A DNA stretch of 14,183 nucleotides from Gammaproteobacteria bacterium. Its GTDB lineage: Bacteria; Pseudomonadota; Gammaproteobacteria; UBA5335; SLRW01. A program made the position numbers and the translations under genes. The DNA lies in contig SLRW01000023.1 in assembly GCA_007130745.1 (NCBI GenBank), forward strand, positions 1 through 14,183. Direction: 5' to 3'. Shown piece by piece: positions 1 through 7,645 of the stretch (its first letter is position 1; each line of letters starts with the position of its first letter). The notes beneath the pieces are model-generated. The model did no database searches. It had not been told where the DNA came from and saw only the letters and a program-made list of their open reading frames with translations.

Positions 1-3
1 ATT

Positions 4-32
4 CACCACGCTGGCCGCATTACCGCGTGGTG
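4..32. repeat. 8-bp inverted repeat downstream of tRNA-Gln
   Basis: An 8-base arm at 4-11 (CACCACGC) is exactly complementary to 25-32 (GCGTGGTG), with a 13-base loop. It lies just past the 3' end of the minus-strand tRNA-Gln gene, so it could help end or process that transcript. No T-run follows the stem on the minus strand within the few bases visible, so it does not qualify as an intrinsic terminator. Nothing else can be read in bases 1-46. Confidence 0.3.
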
Positions 33-46
33 GTTTCGATTATAAC

Positions 47-121
47 TGGCTGGGGTGGCAGGATTCGAACCTGCGCATGCGGGGATCAAAACCCCGTGCC
101 TTACCGCTTGGCTACACCCCA
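47..121 (-). tRNA. tRNA-Gln (anticodon UUG)
   Basis: Read on the minus strand this is a complete 75-base cloverleaf. The acceptor arm TGGGGTG pairs with CACCCCA, followed by discriminator G and an encoded CCA. The D-arm segment AGCCAAGCGGTAAGGC is nearly that of E. coli tRNA-Gln. The anticodon stem CGGGG/CCCCG closes the loop TTTTGAT, which gives anticodon TTG and decodes CAA (and CAG by wobble). The T-loop TTCGAAC is canonical. The gene lies 27 bases after the ispE stop on the same strand. In Pseudomonas and relatives the same order ispE, tRNA-Gln, prs is known, so prs is expected just beyond the left edge. Confidence 0.97.
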
Positions 122-136
122 AATAATCTGTGCTTC

Positions 137-142
137 ATTATC
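137..142 (-). promoter_or_regulatory. Possible -10 box for tRNA-Gln
   Basis: On the minus strand GATAAT lies 15 bases before the tRNA-Gln 5' end, which would give a leader of about 9 bases, like that of the tRNA-Arg gene at the other end of the window. The hexamer at -35 distance (TGGCCC, inside the end of ispE) matches the consensus poorly. The tRNA may therefore have its own weak promoter or be processed from the lbcA-lolB-ispE transcript. Confidence 0.25.
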
Positions 143-148
143 GCGAAG

Positions 149-1051
149 TCAGGCCTGCCGGGCCAGTTCCAGCCGCTGCAACAAGGGCGAGCGATTCAGT
201 CCCTGTACGGCCCAGGCCATGAAACCTGCATCGCGCATTTCCAGTGGCAGTGCACGGCTGGCATGGCGCGCGCTGTCAGCATCGCGGCAGGCCACAAAAC
301 AGGCGCCACCGCTGCCACTGAGCCGCACCTGACCAAACTGTTCCAGCCACTCAAAGGCCTGTTCGACTTCAATGTAACGCCGTCTTACCACGGGCTCGAA
401 GTCATTGCGCCCCTGACCGGAAAAGAAGTCCGATATTGTGATTGGCGGGGTATTTCGTGTCAATTCAGCTTCGGCGAAAGCAACCGCAGTGGAAACTTCA
501 CACGGAGGCAGTACCAGCACATACCAGACCTGTTCGGCATCAACCGTCTGCAGACGCTCGCCCAGACCTTCCGCCCAGGCCGCCTGCCCTTTCACGAATA
601 CCGGCACATCAGCACCCAGTGACAAGGCAAGTTGCGCCAGTGCATCACTGTTCAGACCTGTCCCCCAAAGATGGTTAAGCGCGACCAGTGTGGTCGCGGC
701 GTCCGAACTGCCTCCACCAATACCGGCCCCGGCCGGCAAACGCTTGTGCAACCAAAGTTCTGCGCCCAGTCGAGTACCGCTGAACTGCTGCAGACGCATG
801 GCCGCGCGCACCATCAGATCATCCGTCATGGCCACACCAGGCGCACCGCGTCTACGCACGATACGCCCGTCATCGCGCACCCTGATATCCAGCGTATCGC
901 CCGCATCAATGAATTGATACAAGGTCTGCAGTTCATGGTAGCCGTCATCGCGACGCCCCGTGATGTGCAGAAACAGGTTCAGCTTGGCCGGCGCCGGCCA
1001 GGCCGCGCCAGGCGCCACACTGGCTTCAGGCAGGACAATCTTGGGTTTCAT
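149..1051 (-). CDS. ispE: 4-diphosphocytidyl-2-C-methyl-D-erythritol kinase (IspE)
   Basis: IspE is a cytosolic GHMP-family kinase. It phosphorylates the 2-hydroxyl of CDP-methylerythritol with ATP, the fourth step of the MEP route to isoprenoid precursors. All three GHMP motifs are visible: PAKLN at residues 21-25 (K23 matches the catalytic-site lysine), the glycine-rich ATP loop LPAGAGIGGGSSDAA at 105-119, and RLSGSGGACF at 243-252. The catalytic aspartate is in GADVPVF at 146-152. I chose the ATG at 1051, giving 300 residues against 283 in E. coli. An in-frame ATG at 1066 is also possible, and the family core only begins about 18 residues after the chosen start. The 5' end overlaps the end of lolB by 26 bases, so the two genes are probably translationally coupled. 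It is the last protein gene of the lbcA-lolB-ispE group. Confidence 0.96.
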   Translation of the reverse strand: MKPKIVLPEASVAPGAAWPAPAKLNLFLHITGRRDDGYHELQTLYQFIDAGDTLDIRVRDDGRIVRRRGAPGVAMTDDLMVRAAMRLQQFSGTRLGAELWLHKRLPAGAGIGGGSSDAATTLVALNHLWGTGLNSDALAQLALSLGADVPVFVKGQAAWAEGLGERLQTVDAEQVWYVLVLPPCEVSTAVAFAEAELTRNTPPITISDFFSGQGRNDFEPVVRRRYIEVEQAFEWLEQFGQVRLSGSGGACFVACRDADSARHASRALPLEMRDAGFMAWAVQGLNRSPLLQRLELARQA

Positions 1052-1706
1052 CCAGGATCCATTCATCGGCCACCAGACGCACGCGTATACCGGGACGTTC
1101 GGCAGTGACATGACGGGGCAATTGTTCGCCGTTGTAGTCACGGTAACTGCGATAGCGAATAGACCAGCCGGACTGCTCCAGCCGCGTCAACCGGCCCTCG
1201 CTATCCAGTTCGTAATCGGCCTCACGCTGTGGTTGCAGCCCGCCCAGCACCCAGTAACGCAAGCCCGACACGGGAATAGAGGCGCCCAGTTCGCGCTCCA
1301 GCACATCCTCGGGCGAGCTCAGGTAGAAGCGGGTTTCTCCACCATGTTCTATACGAAAGCGGCCTTCATCACCCGCCAGGCGAAATGCGCCCGAACCAAA
1401 AGGACCACTCAGGCGCATACGAAATCGCTGATTATCCTGCTCCCAGCGCAAGTTGGCATTCCAGCCATCATCATCGGTGGCCAGCGCCATGCGCCCTTCA
1501 AGCTGCCAGCGATCCATGCACGCCAGGCGCGCCTGGCGCACTTCCCACAGATCCTCCGGCGTGGGCTCCGGCTCAACCGCCGGGGCTTCGGTCCCCGGCT
1601 CGGGATCCACGGCGGGAGGAGGCTCATCCCGCAGGGTCGCGCAACCGGCCAGCACCACCACCAGCGTCACTGAAATAAAACGCCCCGACTTCAGTAAACA
1701 ACGCAT
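1026..1706 (-). CDS. lolB: Outer-membrane lipoprotein insertion protein LolB
   Basis: LolB is the outer-membrane receptor that takes lipoproteins from the periplasmic carrier LolA and inserts them into the inner leaflet of the outer membrane. The 226-residue product has a lipoprotein signal peptide with lipobox LAGC, giving acylated Cys22. The residue after Cys is Ala rather than Asp, consistent with release to the outer membrane. A Pro/Glu-rich tether spans about residues 28-52. The LolA/LolB-type beta domain follows, with RWQLEGRMAL, the segment LSGPFGSGAFRL and the family-typical SGLRYWVLGG. The start codon lies 6 bases after the lbcA stop, and AGGGCGG overlapping that stop acts as ribosome-binding site, which favours coupled translation. 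The ispE start lies within its 3' end. The order lolB-ispE is widespread in gammaproteobacteria and supports the call. Confidence 0.93.
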   Translation of the reverse strand: MRCLLKSGRFISVTLVVVLAGCATLRDEPPPAVDPEPGTEAPAVEPEPTPEDLWEVRQARLACMDRWQLEGRMALATDDDGWNANLRWEQDNQRFRMRLSGPFGSGAFRLAGDEGRFRIEHGGETRFYLSSPEDVLERELGASIPVSGLRYWVLGGLQPQREADYELDSEGRLTRLEQSGWSIRYRSYRDYNGEQLPRHVTAERPGIRVRLVADEWILDETQDCPA

Positions 1707-1712
1707 ACCGCC

Positions 1713-3452
1713 CTAATCCTTCAACCGCTGTACGGTATCTCTGAGTACATCACTGTCCGGAAAATTCTCCATGGCCTGACGCCAGATCCGGCTGGCCTCT
1801 TCCTCGCGCCCGGTCACCCACAACACCTCACCCAGATGCGCAGCAATTTCCGGGTCATCCACCATTTCGTGGGCGCGCCGCAGATACCGCTCGGCGGCCT
1901 CGTAATCGCCCAGACGGTACTTCACCCAACCCATGCTGTCGATAATAGCCGGGTTATCGGGCTGCTGCTCCAGCGCCCGGGCAATATAATCCAGAGCCTC
2001 CTCGTGACGCGAGGTGCGGTCGGCCAGCGTATAGCCCAAAGCATTAAGCGCCACCGGGTCATCCGGCTGCTGCTCCAGCATGCGACGCAGGTCACGCTCA
2101 ACCTCGTCCAGCCGGTCCAGCCGTTCCAGACTCAGGGCACGGCCATACAGCAGGGTACGGTCGTCGGGGAATTCTTCCAGCGCCTGGTCATAAACCTCGG
2201 TGGCGGACTGGTAACGCCCCTGGTTGTATAACAGCCGCCCTTCGCTTTCGAACAGGGCCAGGCGCGCATCGGGGCGTGCCTCGCGCATCTGGCGCAGCAA
2301 CTCGCGCGCAGCATCCAGATTTCCCGTTTGCCCCAGGACTTCAGCCAGCAGCACGCGCGCCGGCAACAGGTGGCGGCCTTCCCGGACCTGGGAAAGCCAG
2401 CGCATCGCCGTAGCCTCGTTACCCTGACCCGCTTCCAGACTTCCCAGATAGTAATAGGCCTCATCGGCGTGTGAACCGAGCTGTAACAGCCGCATGAAAT
2501 AATCATGCGCGTCATCGAAGCGTTCCTGCTCCAGCGCCAGCAAGCCCAGTACGCGAATGGCATCGGCTTGCGATGGATTGGCCTCAACCAGCCGCTCAAG
2601 TTCACGCCGCGCATCCTCCTCACGCTCCATCTCGAACAACAACCGTCCGTAGGCCAGACGCAGGGAATCCTCCCCGGGGTGATCCCGCAGCCCCTGCTCC
2701 ATCACCGCTATCGCCGCCTCGGGCTCATCGCGCGCCACCAGCACCCGGGCTTGCAATACCAGCGGGTCAACCCACTCGGGCGACAGACGCCGGGCCTCAT
2801 CAATAGCCGTCTCGGCCAGCGCCAGATCACCGCCACCGTAGGCCACCGCGCCTCGCACATAATGCAGCTCGGCGAGGTGACCATACGCCTGGTCAATCGC
2901 CTCCAGCAGGGCCAGGGCACGGGCAGTCTGCACATCCTCAATCAGCGAATCCCGCAGAGCGAGCAGACTCTCACCCGCACCTTCGCCACTGTACTCCAGC
3001 AGGGCCAGCAGGGTCTGCCGGGCCGCGTCCTCATTGCCGGCCCGCAACTCCAGCACTACCAGCACCTGACGCGCATCGGTGCGTTCCGGCGCCAGCGCCA
3101 CCCAGCGCCTGGCGCCGGCCAGCGCCAGGGTATTATCCCCCAGGGTCAGCGCTACCTCGGTGGCGCGCTGAACCACACCGGGTTCACGTGTCAGCTCTAC
3201 AGCCCGGGCAAAGGATTCCAGCGCGCGCTCATAATGCCCCCGCCGCAGGGCCAGTTCGCCCGACATGACCCAGCCCGAAGCCTCGCCGGGCCGCGCTTGA
3301 GGCGACTCCTCGGCAACCGTCTCCGGCGCCACTGCCTCGGGCACAGCTACAGGCTCCGATGGCGGCGAGCGCTCAAGCACGGCGCAACCGGAGAGCACAA
3401 ACAATCCGGCCACCATGAAAAATCGCGACGATTTCAACAACACTTGCCTCAT
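1713..3452 (-). CDS. lbcA: TPR-repeat lipoprotein, LbcA-like
   Basis: The 579-residue product has a lipoprotein signal peptide (basic MRQVLLKSSR, hydrophobic stretch, lipobox LSGC with Cys23, then Ala), a Pro/Glu/Ala-rich tether at about 24-58, and tetratricopeptide-type helical repeats from about residue 60 to the end. The repeats appear as regularly spaced A..YG/LG and A...P pairs. The best-conserved part is near the C terminus: ALNALGYTLADRT from residue 468 and DSMGWVKYRLGDYEAAERYL at 505-524. In P. aeruginosa the TPR lipoprotein beside lolB and divergent from hemA (PA4667, LbcA) binds the periplasmic protease CtpA and delivers cell-wall endopeptidases to it. The same position and architecture make this the likely orthologue. 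That function is inferred from synteny, since ctpA is not in the window. The Shine-Dalgarno is weak (AACAGAAA directly before ATG). It is the first gene of its operon. Confidence 0.85.
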   Translation of the reverse strand: MRQVLLKSSRFFMVAGLFVLSGCAVLERSPPSEPVAVPEAVAPETVAEESPQARPGEASGWVMSGELALRRGHYERALESFARAVELTREPGVVQRATEVALTLGDNTLALAGARRWVALAPERTDARQVLVVLELRAGNEDAARQTLLALLEYSGEGAGESLLALRDSLIEDVQTARALALLEAIDQAYGHLAELHYVRGAVAYGGGDLALAETAIDEARRLSPEWVDPLVLQARVLVARDEPEAAIAVMEQGLRDHPGEDSLRLAYGRLLFEMEREEDARRELERLVEANPSQADAIRVLGLLALEQERFDDAHDYFMRLLQLGSHADEAYYYLGSLEAGQGNEATAMRWLSQVREGRHLLPARVLLAEVLGQTGNLDAARELLRQMREARPDARLALFESEGRLLYNQGRYQSATEVYDQALEEFPDDRTLLYGRALSLERLDRLDEVERDLRRMLEQQPDDPVALNALGYTLADRTSRHEEALDYIARALEQQPDNPAIIDSMGWVKYRLGDYEAAERYLRRAHEMVDDPEIAAHLGEVLWVTGREEEASRIWRQAMENFPDSDVLRDTVQRLKD

Positions 3453-3637
3453 TTTCTGTTACCGACACGCCGGGCGCATAGCGTGAAGCATCGGGGCAGT
3501 GTACTTCGGCCCGGCGCACCCTGACCACCACAGAACACTGCAAACCCGGGCGCGGAGCCCGCCCGAAGCATCGCGAAGCTTGTAATCATGTACCCTTTGA
3601 CTCAGAATTTCGTGTTCCATTCACGGTTTCCTGGCCC
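3453..3637. promoter_or_regulatory. Divergent promoter region lbcA/hemA
   Basis: This 185-bp spacer separates the start codons of two divergent operons and must carry promoters for both. Candidate elements are weak. For hemA a -10-like TGTAAT at 3581-3586 has no recognisable -35, and TTGACT at 3597-3602 has no -10 downstream. For lbcA, TACACT on the minus strand near 3500 is only partial. A 5-bp hairpin CGGGC/GCCCG at 3547-3561 and a 9-base direct repeat GAAGCATCG (3485-3493 and 3565-3573) are present, with no known regulator to attach to them. No ribosome-binding site of normal strength precedes hemA. Confidence 0.5.
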
Positions 3638-4909
3638 ATGCCGCTGCTCAGCGCCGGACTCAATCATACGACGGCCCCGGTCGACACCCGGGAACGTCTT
3701 TCTTTCGCGCCAGACCAGATCGCCGTCGCGCTGCAAAGCCTGGGCGAAATCAATGGCGTGCACGAGCGCGTGATTGTCTCTACCTGTAATCGCACTGAAA
3801 TCTACTGCGTTTGCGAACACCCCACCGCCAACGAAGTCATCGCCTGGTTCTGCGACTTCCATCGCATTCCAGAAGCGAAACTGCGCCCCATGCTTTACGC
3901 CCATCAGGGCCGGCGGGCAGTGGAACACCTGATGCGGGTGGCCGCCGGGCTCGATTCCATGGTGGTGGGTGAAGCCCAGATTCTTGGGCAGATCAAACAA
4001 GCCTACCGCCAGGCCAGTGAACTCGGCGCAGCCGGCGGGGCACTATCAAGACTGTTCCAGCATACTTTTGCCACAGCCAAGCGTATCCGCACCGAAACCC
4101 GTATTGGCGCCAACCCGGTATCAGTTGCTTCCACCGCAATCAGTCTGGCGCATCAGTTTTTTGATGATTTCCCCGAACACACTGCCATGCTCATCGGCGC
4201 CGGACAGACCATTGAACTGGCCGCCCGCCATCTCCACGAACACGGCCTGGGCCGTATGATTATCGCCAATCGCACCCTGGCCCGGGCGCGTGAACTGGCC
4301 CGGCCTTTCAATGCCTATGCCATTACGCTGGAAGAAATCCCCGCGCATCTGGCCGAGGCGGATATCGTGATCAGCTCCACCGCCAGCAGCACAACGGTAC
4401 TGCCACGCGCCACCCTCGGCGAAGCTGTACGCAGCCGTCGTCACCGACCCATTCTGGCCGTGGATCTCGCCGTACCCCGGGATATTGAAGCCGGCGCCGG
4501 CGACCTGGATGACGTCTATCTTTACAGTATCGACGACCTGCAAGGGATCATCCGGGGCAATCTGGCCGGCCGCCACGAGGCAGCTGCAATGGCCGCGGAA
4601 ATTATCGAACAGGAAGCGCTGCGGTTTGTGGCCTGGCTGGAAGCGGCAGACGCCATCGACACCATCCGCCGGCTGCGGGGACAGGGCGAAGCCGCTCGCC
4701 GCCTGGTACTGGAGCGTGCGCGCCGACGACTGGCCCGGGGCGAGAATCCCGAAGCCGTGATTGAATACCTGGCCCATACCCTGACCAACAAGCTGCTCCA
4801 CCGGCCCAGCGAACAATTACGCGAAGCCGGCATGGCACGCGACAAGGACACCATTCTGGCCGCACGTCAGCTTTTCGGCATCAACGACGGAGATACCGAG
4901 TCATCATGA
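3638..4909 (+). CDS. hemA: Glutamyl-tRNA reductase (HemA)
   Basis: HemA reduces glutamyl-tRNA(Glu) with NADPH to glutamate-1-semialdehyde, the first committed step of C5-pathway tetrapyrrole (heme) synthesis in the cytosol. The 423-residue product matches the usual length (418 in E. coli). The N terminus MPLLSAGLNHTTAPVDTRER aligns without gap with the E. coli start, which fixes the ATG. The nucleophilic cysteine is Cys50 in STCNRTEIYC. The conserved block GLDSMVVGEAQILGQIKQAY follows near residues 105-125. The NADPH site GAGQTIELAARHL begins at residue 187. The C-terminal dimerisation helices include LTNKLLHRPSEQLREAG. The gene heads a five-gene operon, and its stop overlaps the prfA start by 4 bases (ATGA). 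The ribosome-binding site is poor. Confidence 0.98.
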   Translation: MPLLSAGLNHTTAPVDTRERLSFAPDQIAVALQSLGEINGVHERVIVSTCNRTEIYCVCEHPTANEVIAWFCDFHRIPEAKLRPMLYAHQGRRAVEHLMRVAAGLDSMVVGEAQILGQIKQAYRQASELGAAGGALSRLFQHTFATAKRIRTETRIGANPVSVASTAISLAHQFFDDFPEHTAMLIGAGQTIELAARHLHEHGLGRMIIANRTLARARELARPFNAYAITLEEIPAHLAEADIVISSTASSTTVLPRATLGEAVRSRRHRPILAVDLAVPRDIEAGAGDLDDVYLYSIDDLQGIIRGNLAGRHEAAAMAAEIIEQEALRFVAWLEAADAIDTIRRLRGQGEAARRLVLERARRRLARGENPEAVIEYLAHTLTNKLLHRPSEQLREAGMARDKDTILAARQLFGINDGDTESS

Positions 4910-5988
4910 AGGCCTCCCTGCGCCAGCGCCTGGAACAACAGCGGGAACGCCACGAGGAACTCGGCCGGCTGCTGGCCGAGCCGGAAGTGCTTGGCGACCC
5001 GAATCAACTGCGTGAACTGTCGCGCGAATATGCCCGGCTGGAACCGGTGGTAACCAACTTCAATGAATACGAACAACTCCTCGCCCGACAGAATGAAGCC
5101 AGGATTATGAGCGAAGATTCCGACACCGAGCTGCGCGAACTGGCAACCGAGGAATGGCAAAGCATTGAGGAGCAACTGGCCTCACTTACCGCCACCTTGC
5201 GTCTGCAATTACTCCCCAGCGACCCACACGATGACAGCAATGTGTTCCTGGAAATCCGCGCCGGCACCGGTGGTGACGAGGCGGCCCTGTTTGCGGGTGA
5301 TCTGTTCCGAATGTACAGCCGTTATGCCGAAACCCGCGGCTGGCGGATCGAGATACTCAACGAAAGTCACGGCGAACAGGGCGGCTATCGAGAAATCATC
5401 AGCCGCGTAAGTGGCGAGGCTGTATATGCCCGGCTCAAATTTGAGTCCGGCGCTCACCGGGTTCAGCGAGTGCCGCAGACTGAGTCCCAGGGGCGCATTC
5501 ATACCTCCGCCTGCACAGTGGCTGTAATGCCAGAAATTGAACGTGATGAAGAAGTGGACCTCAACCCCTCGGATCTGCGTATCGACACCTTCCGAGCTTC
5601 AGGCGCGGGCGGCCAGCACGTCAACAAAACCGACTCGGCAGTGCGTATCACCCACCAGCCCAGCGGCATTGTGGTGGAATGCCAGGACGAGCGCTCGCAA
5701 CACAAGAACCGGGCGCGAGCGCTGTCATTGCTGCGAGCCCGACTAATGGACCAGGCCCGGGAAACAGCCGAGCGTGAACAGGCCGACACCCGCCGCAGCC
5801 TGGTCGGCAGTGGTGATCGCTCCGAACGCATACGGACCTACAACTTCCCCCAGGGACGGGTCACGGACCACCGCATCAACCTGACCCTGCATCGCCTGGA
5901 CGATATACTCCAGGGAGATATTGAGCCACTGCTGGAAGCCCTGGTGCACGAATACCAGAGCGACCAGTTGGCTGCACTTGGCGCCTGA
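4906..5988 (+). CDS. prfA: Peptide chain release factor 1 (RF1)
   Basis: RF1 reads UAA and UAG stop codons in the ribosomal A site and triggers hydrolysis of peptidyl-tRNA. The 360-residue product is full length. The stop-codon-reading tripeptide (PxT class) is PQT at 190-192 in RVPQTESQGRIHTSACTVAV; E. coli has PAT. The middle residue is variable in the family, and the Pro and Thr are kept. The catalytic loop GAGGQHVNKTDS places GGQ at 235-237. The tail GSGDRSERIRTYNFPQGRVT is typical. PrmC, encoded next, methylates the GGQ glutamine. The start overlaps the hemA stop by 4 bases. The gene ends in TGA, which RF2 rather than RF1 reads. Confidence 0.98.
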   Translation: MKASLRQRLEQQRERHEELGRLLAEPEVLGDPNQLRELSREYARLEPVVTNFNEYEQLLARQNEARIMSEDSDTELRELATEEWQSIEEQLASLTATLRLQLLPSDPHDDSNVFLEIRAGTGGDEAALFAGDLFRMYSRYAETRGWRIEILNESHGEQGGYREIISRVSGEAVYARLKFESGAHRVQRVPQTESQGRIHTSACTVAVMPEIERDEEVDLNPSDLRIDTFRASGAGGQHVNKTDSAVRITHQPSGIVVECQDERSQHKNRARALSLLRARLMDQARETAEREQADTRRSLVGSGDRSERIRTYNFPQGRVTDHRINLTLHRLDDILQGDIEPLLEALVHEYQSDQLAALGA

Positions 5989-6020
5989 ACGTCAAGACCT
6001 CATTCGCTGCGGGAGCGAGC

Positions 6021-6887
6021 ATGGCTGACCCGATTGATATCGCCCGGCTGCTGCGCTGGGGAAGCAGTCAACTTGAAGCGGTCAGCCCATCACCTGGACT
6101 GGATGCCGAAATCCTGCTCGCCCGGGTACTCAAGACTGACCGCAGTCACCTGCGCGCCTGGCCGGAGAAAACCCCCGACACTCTGCAACAACGTGAATTC
6201 GAGGTGCTTGTCCAGCGCCGCGCCGGCGGCACACCCATCGCCTATCTGACGGGCGAGAAAGAATTCTGGTCGCTGGCGCTGCGAGTCTCCCCGGACACAC
6301 TGGTGCCGCGCCCGGAAACCGAAAAACTGGTGGAAACCGCGTTGGCCCTGCTGGATACGCAAGCCACCTTGCGCATCGCGGACCTCGGCACAGGCAGTGG
6401 TGCCATCGCACTGGCGCTGGCCAGCGAATGCCCGCAATGGCAGATCATCGCCACCGACAAGCATCCTGATGCCCTGCGGGTGGCCCGTAACAATGCCACC
6501 CGCCTGTCACTGCAACATCTGGATTTCCGTCAGGGGGACTGGCTACAGGCCCTGACCGGAGAAAATGAACTGGATGCCATTATCAGTAACCCGCCCTACG
6601 TGGCCGCAGATGACCCCCACCTGCAGACCCTGAAACAGGAGCCCTCGCACGCCCTGGTCGCGGGCACGGATGGGCTCGACGCAATCCGCGAGATTATCAC
6701 CCGCAGTAACGGCCATCTGCGTACACAGGGCTGGTTGTTGCTCGAGCATGGTGCTGACCAGGGACCGGCAGTTCGAGAACTCATGGAATCCGCGCGCTAT
6801 CACGTTGTCCACACCATCAGGGACGATGCCGGGCTCGAACGCATCACCGCCGGGCGCTGTTCATCAAGTCAGGGGGCTCACACATGA
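6021..6887 (+). CDS. prmC: Peptide chain release factor N5-glutamine methyltransferase (PrmC/HemK)
   Basis: PrmC transfers a methyl group from S-adenosylmethionine to the side-chain amide of the GGQ glutamine in RF1 and RF2, which raises termination efficiency. The 288-residue product (277 in E. coli) has the small N-terminal helical domain. The SAM-binding motif DLGTGSGAIALAL begins at residue 121. The substrate-glutamine motif NPPY is at 190-193, within SNPPYVAADD. The C-terminal motif LLLEHGADQGPAVRELM is also present. The start is supported by GGGAG upstream of the ATG, 32 bases after the prfA stop, the only non-overlapping junction in this operon. Its likely substrate, RF1 Gln237, is encoded by the gene immediately upstream. 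The 3' end overlaps the next gene by 4 bases. Confidence 0.97.
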   Translation: MADPIDIARLLRWGSSQLEAVSPSPGLDAEILLARVLKTDRSHLRAWPEKTPDTLQQREFEVLVQRRAGGTPIAYLTGEKEFWSLALRVSPDTLVPRPETEKLVETALALLDTQATLRIADLGTGSGAIALALASECPQWQIIATDKHPDALRVARNNATRLSLQHLDFRQGDWLQALTGENELDAIISNPPYVAADDPHLQTLKQEPSHALVAGTDGLDAIREIITRSNGHLRTQGWLLLEHGADQGPAVRELMESARYHVVHTIRDDAGLERITAGRCSSSQGAHT

Positions 6888-7645
6888 CTGACGCCGGGCT
6901 GCAAAAAGAACAGCTCATTCGTTACAGCCGCCAGATCATGCTGGATGACCTGGGCGTGCAGGGACAGCGCCGGCTGCTGGCAGCGCATGTGTTGATCATT
7001 GGTGCCGGCGGACTGGGTTCGGCCAGCGCCATGAGTCTGGCGGCGCTGGGGGTCGGGCACATCACGATGGCCGACGACGACGTGGTCGAGGCTTCCAACC
7101 TGCATCGCCAGTTGCTGCACGATCCCGGCGACACGGGCAAAGCCAAGGTGGAATCAGCCGCCGAAACCCTGGGCCGACTCAACCCGGAATTGCATTTTAC
7201 GCCGGTGCGCAAACGAGTCGGACCCGATGAGCTCGACGCACTGACCCGGTCCGCCGATGTCGTCATCGACGGCTGTGATAATTTCGACACCCGCTTTGCC
7301 GTCAACACCGCCTGTCTTCGCGCACGGCGGCCGCTGGTCTCCGGCGCGGCGATCCGCTTTCAGGGACAACTTGCCGTATTCCGTGCCGACCGGGATAACT
7401 CGCCCTGTTATCGGTGCCTTTACCCCGAAGCCAGCGAGGCAGCCGAAACCTGTGCGGTGGCCGGCGTACTGCCGCCGGTGGTAGGTGTTATCGGCAACCT
7501 GCAGGCACTGGAAGCCGTCAAGATCATCGCCGGGCTGGGCGAAGACAGCAGCGGACGCTTGCAGCTTTTTGACGCCCTCACGGGCCACTGGCGCAACATA
7601 ACCCTGCACCGTGATCCGCAATGCCCGGCCTGTGGTTCAGCATGA
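6884..7645 (+). CDS. moeB: MoeB/ThiF-family sulfur-carrier adenylyltransferase
   Basis: Enzymes of this E1-like family adenylate the C-terminal Gly-Gly of small ubiquitin-fold sulfur carriers (MoaD, ThiS). The product is 253 residues (E. coli MoeB 249). It opens with RYSRQIMLDDLGVQGQRRL. The nucleotide loop GAGGLGS starts at residue 40, followed by ADDDVVEASNLHRQ and DGCDNFDTRF. Four zinc cysteines are in place (C175-x2-C178 and C247-x2-C250). Cys190, in ETCAVAG, corresponds to the ThiF cysteine that forms the acyl-disulfide with ThiS. There is no C-terminal rhodanese domain. Synteny (prmC-moeB) favours MoeB and molybdopterin synthesis, but sequence alone does not exclude ThiF or another carrier. 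The start overlaps the prmC stop, and the stop overlaps the next start, each by ATGA. Confidence 0.9.
   Translation: MTDAGLQKEQLIRYSRQIMLDDLGVQGQRRLLAAHVLIIGAGGLGSASAMSLAALGVGHITMADDDVVEASNLHRQLLHDPGDTGKAKVESAAETLGRLNPELHFTPVRKRVGPDELDALTRSADVVIDGCDNFDTRFAVNTACLRARRPLVSGAAIRFQGQLAVFRADRDNSPCYRCLYPEASEAAETCAVAGVLPPVVGVIGNLQALEAVKIIAGLGEDSSGRLQLFDALTGHWRNITLHRDPQCPACGSA

Noticed and set aside
1052..1141. A 30-residue N-terminal extension of IspE
   Set aside because: It lies inside lolB and extends well beyond the family's usual N terminus; the ATG at 1051 already gives a slightly long protein.
2505..3524. A 339-codon plus-strand open frame opposite lbcA
   Set aside because: It is antisense to a well-supported TPR lipoprotein gene, has Gln/Arg/His-rich composition and no family features.
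3597..3602. TTGACT as a hemA -35 box
   Set aside because: No -10-like hexamer lies 16-18 bases downstream before the start codon.
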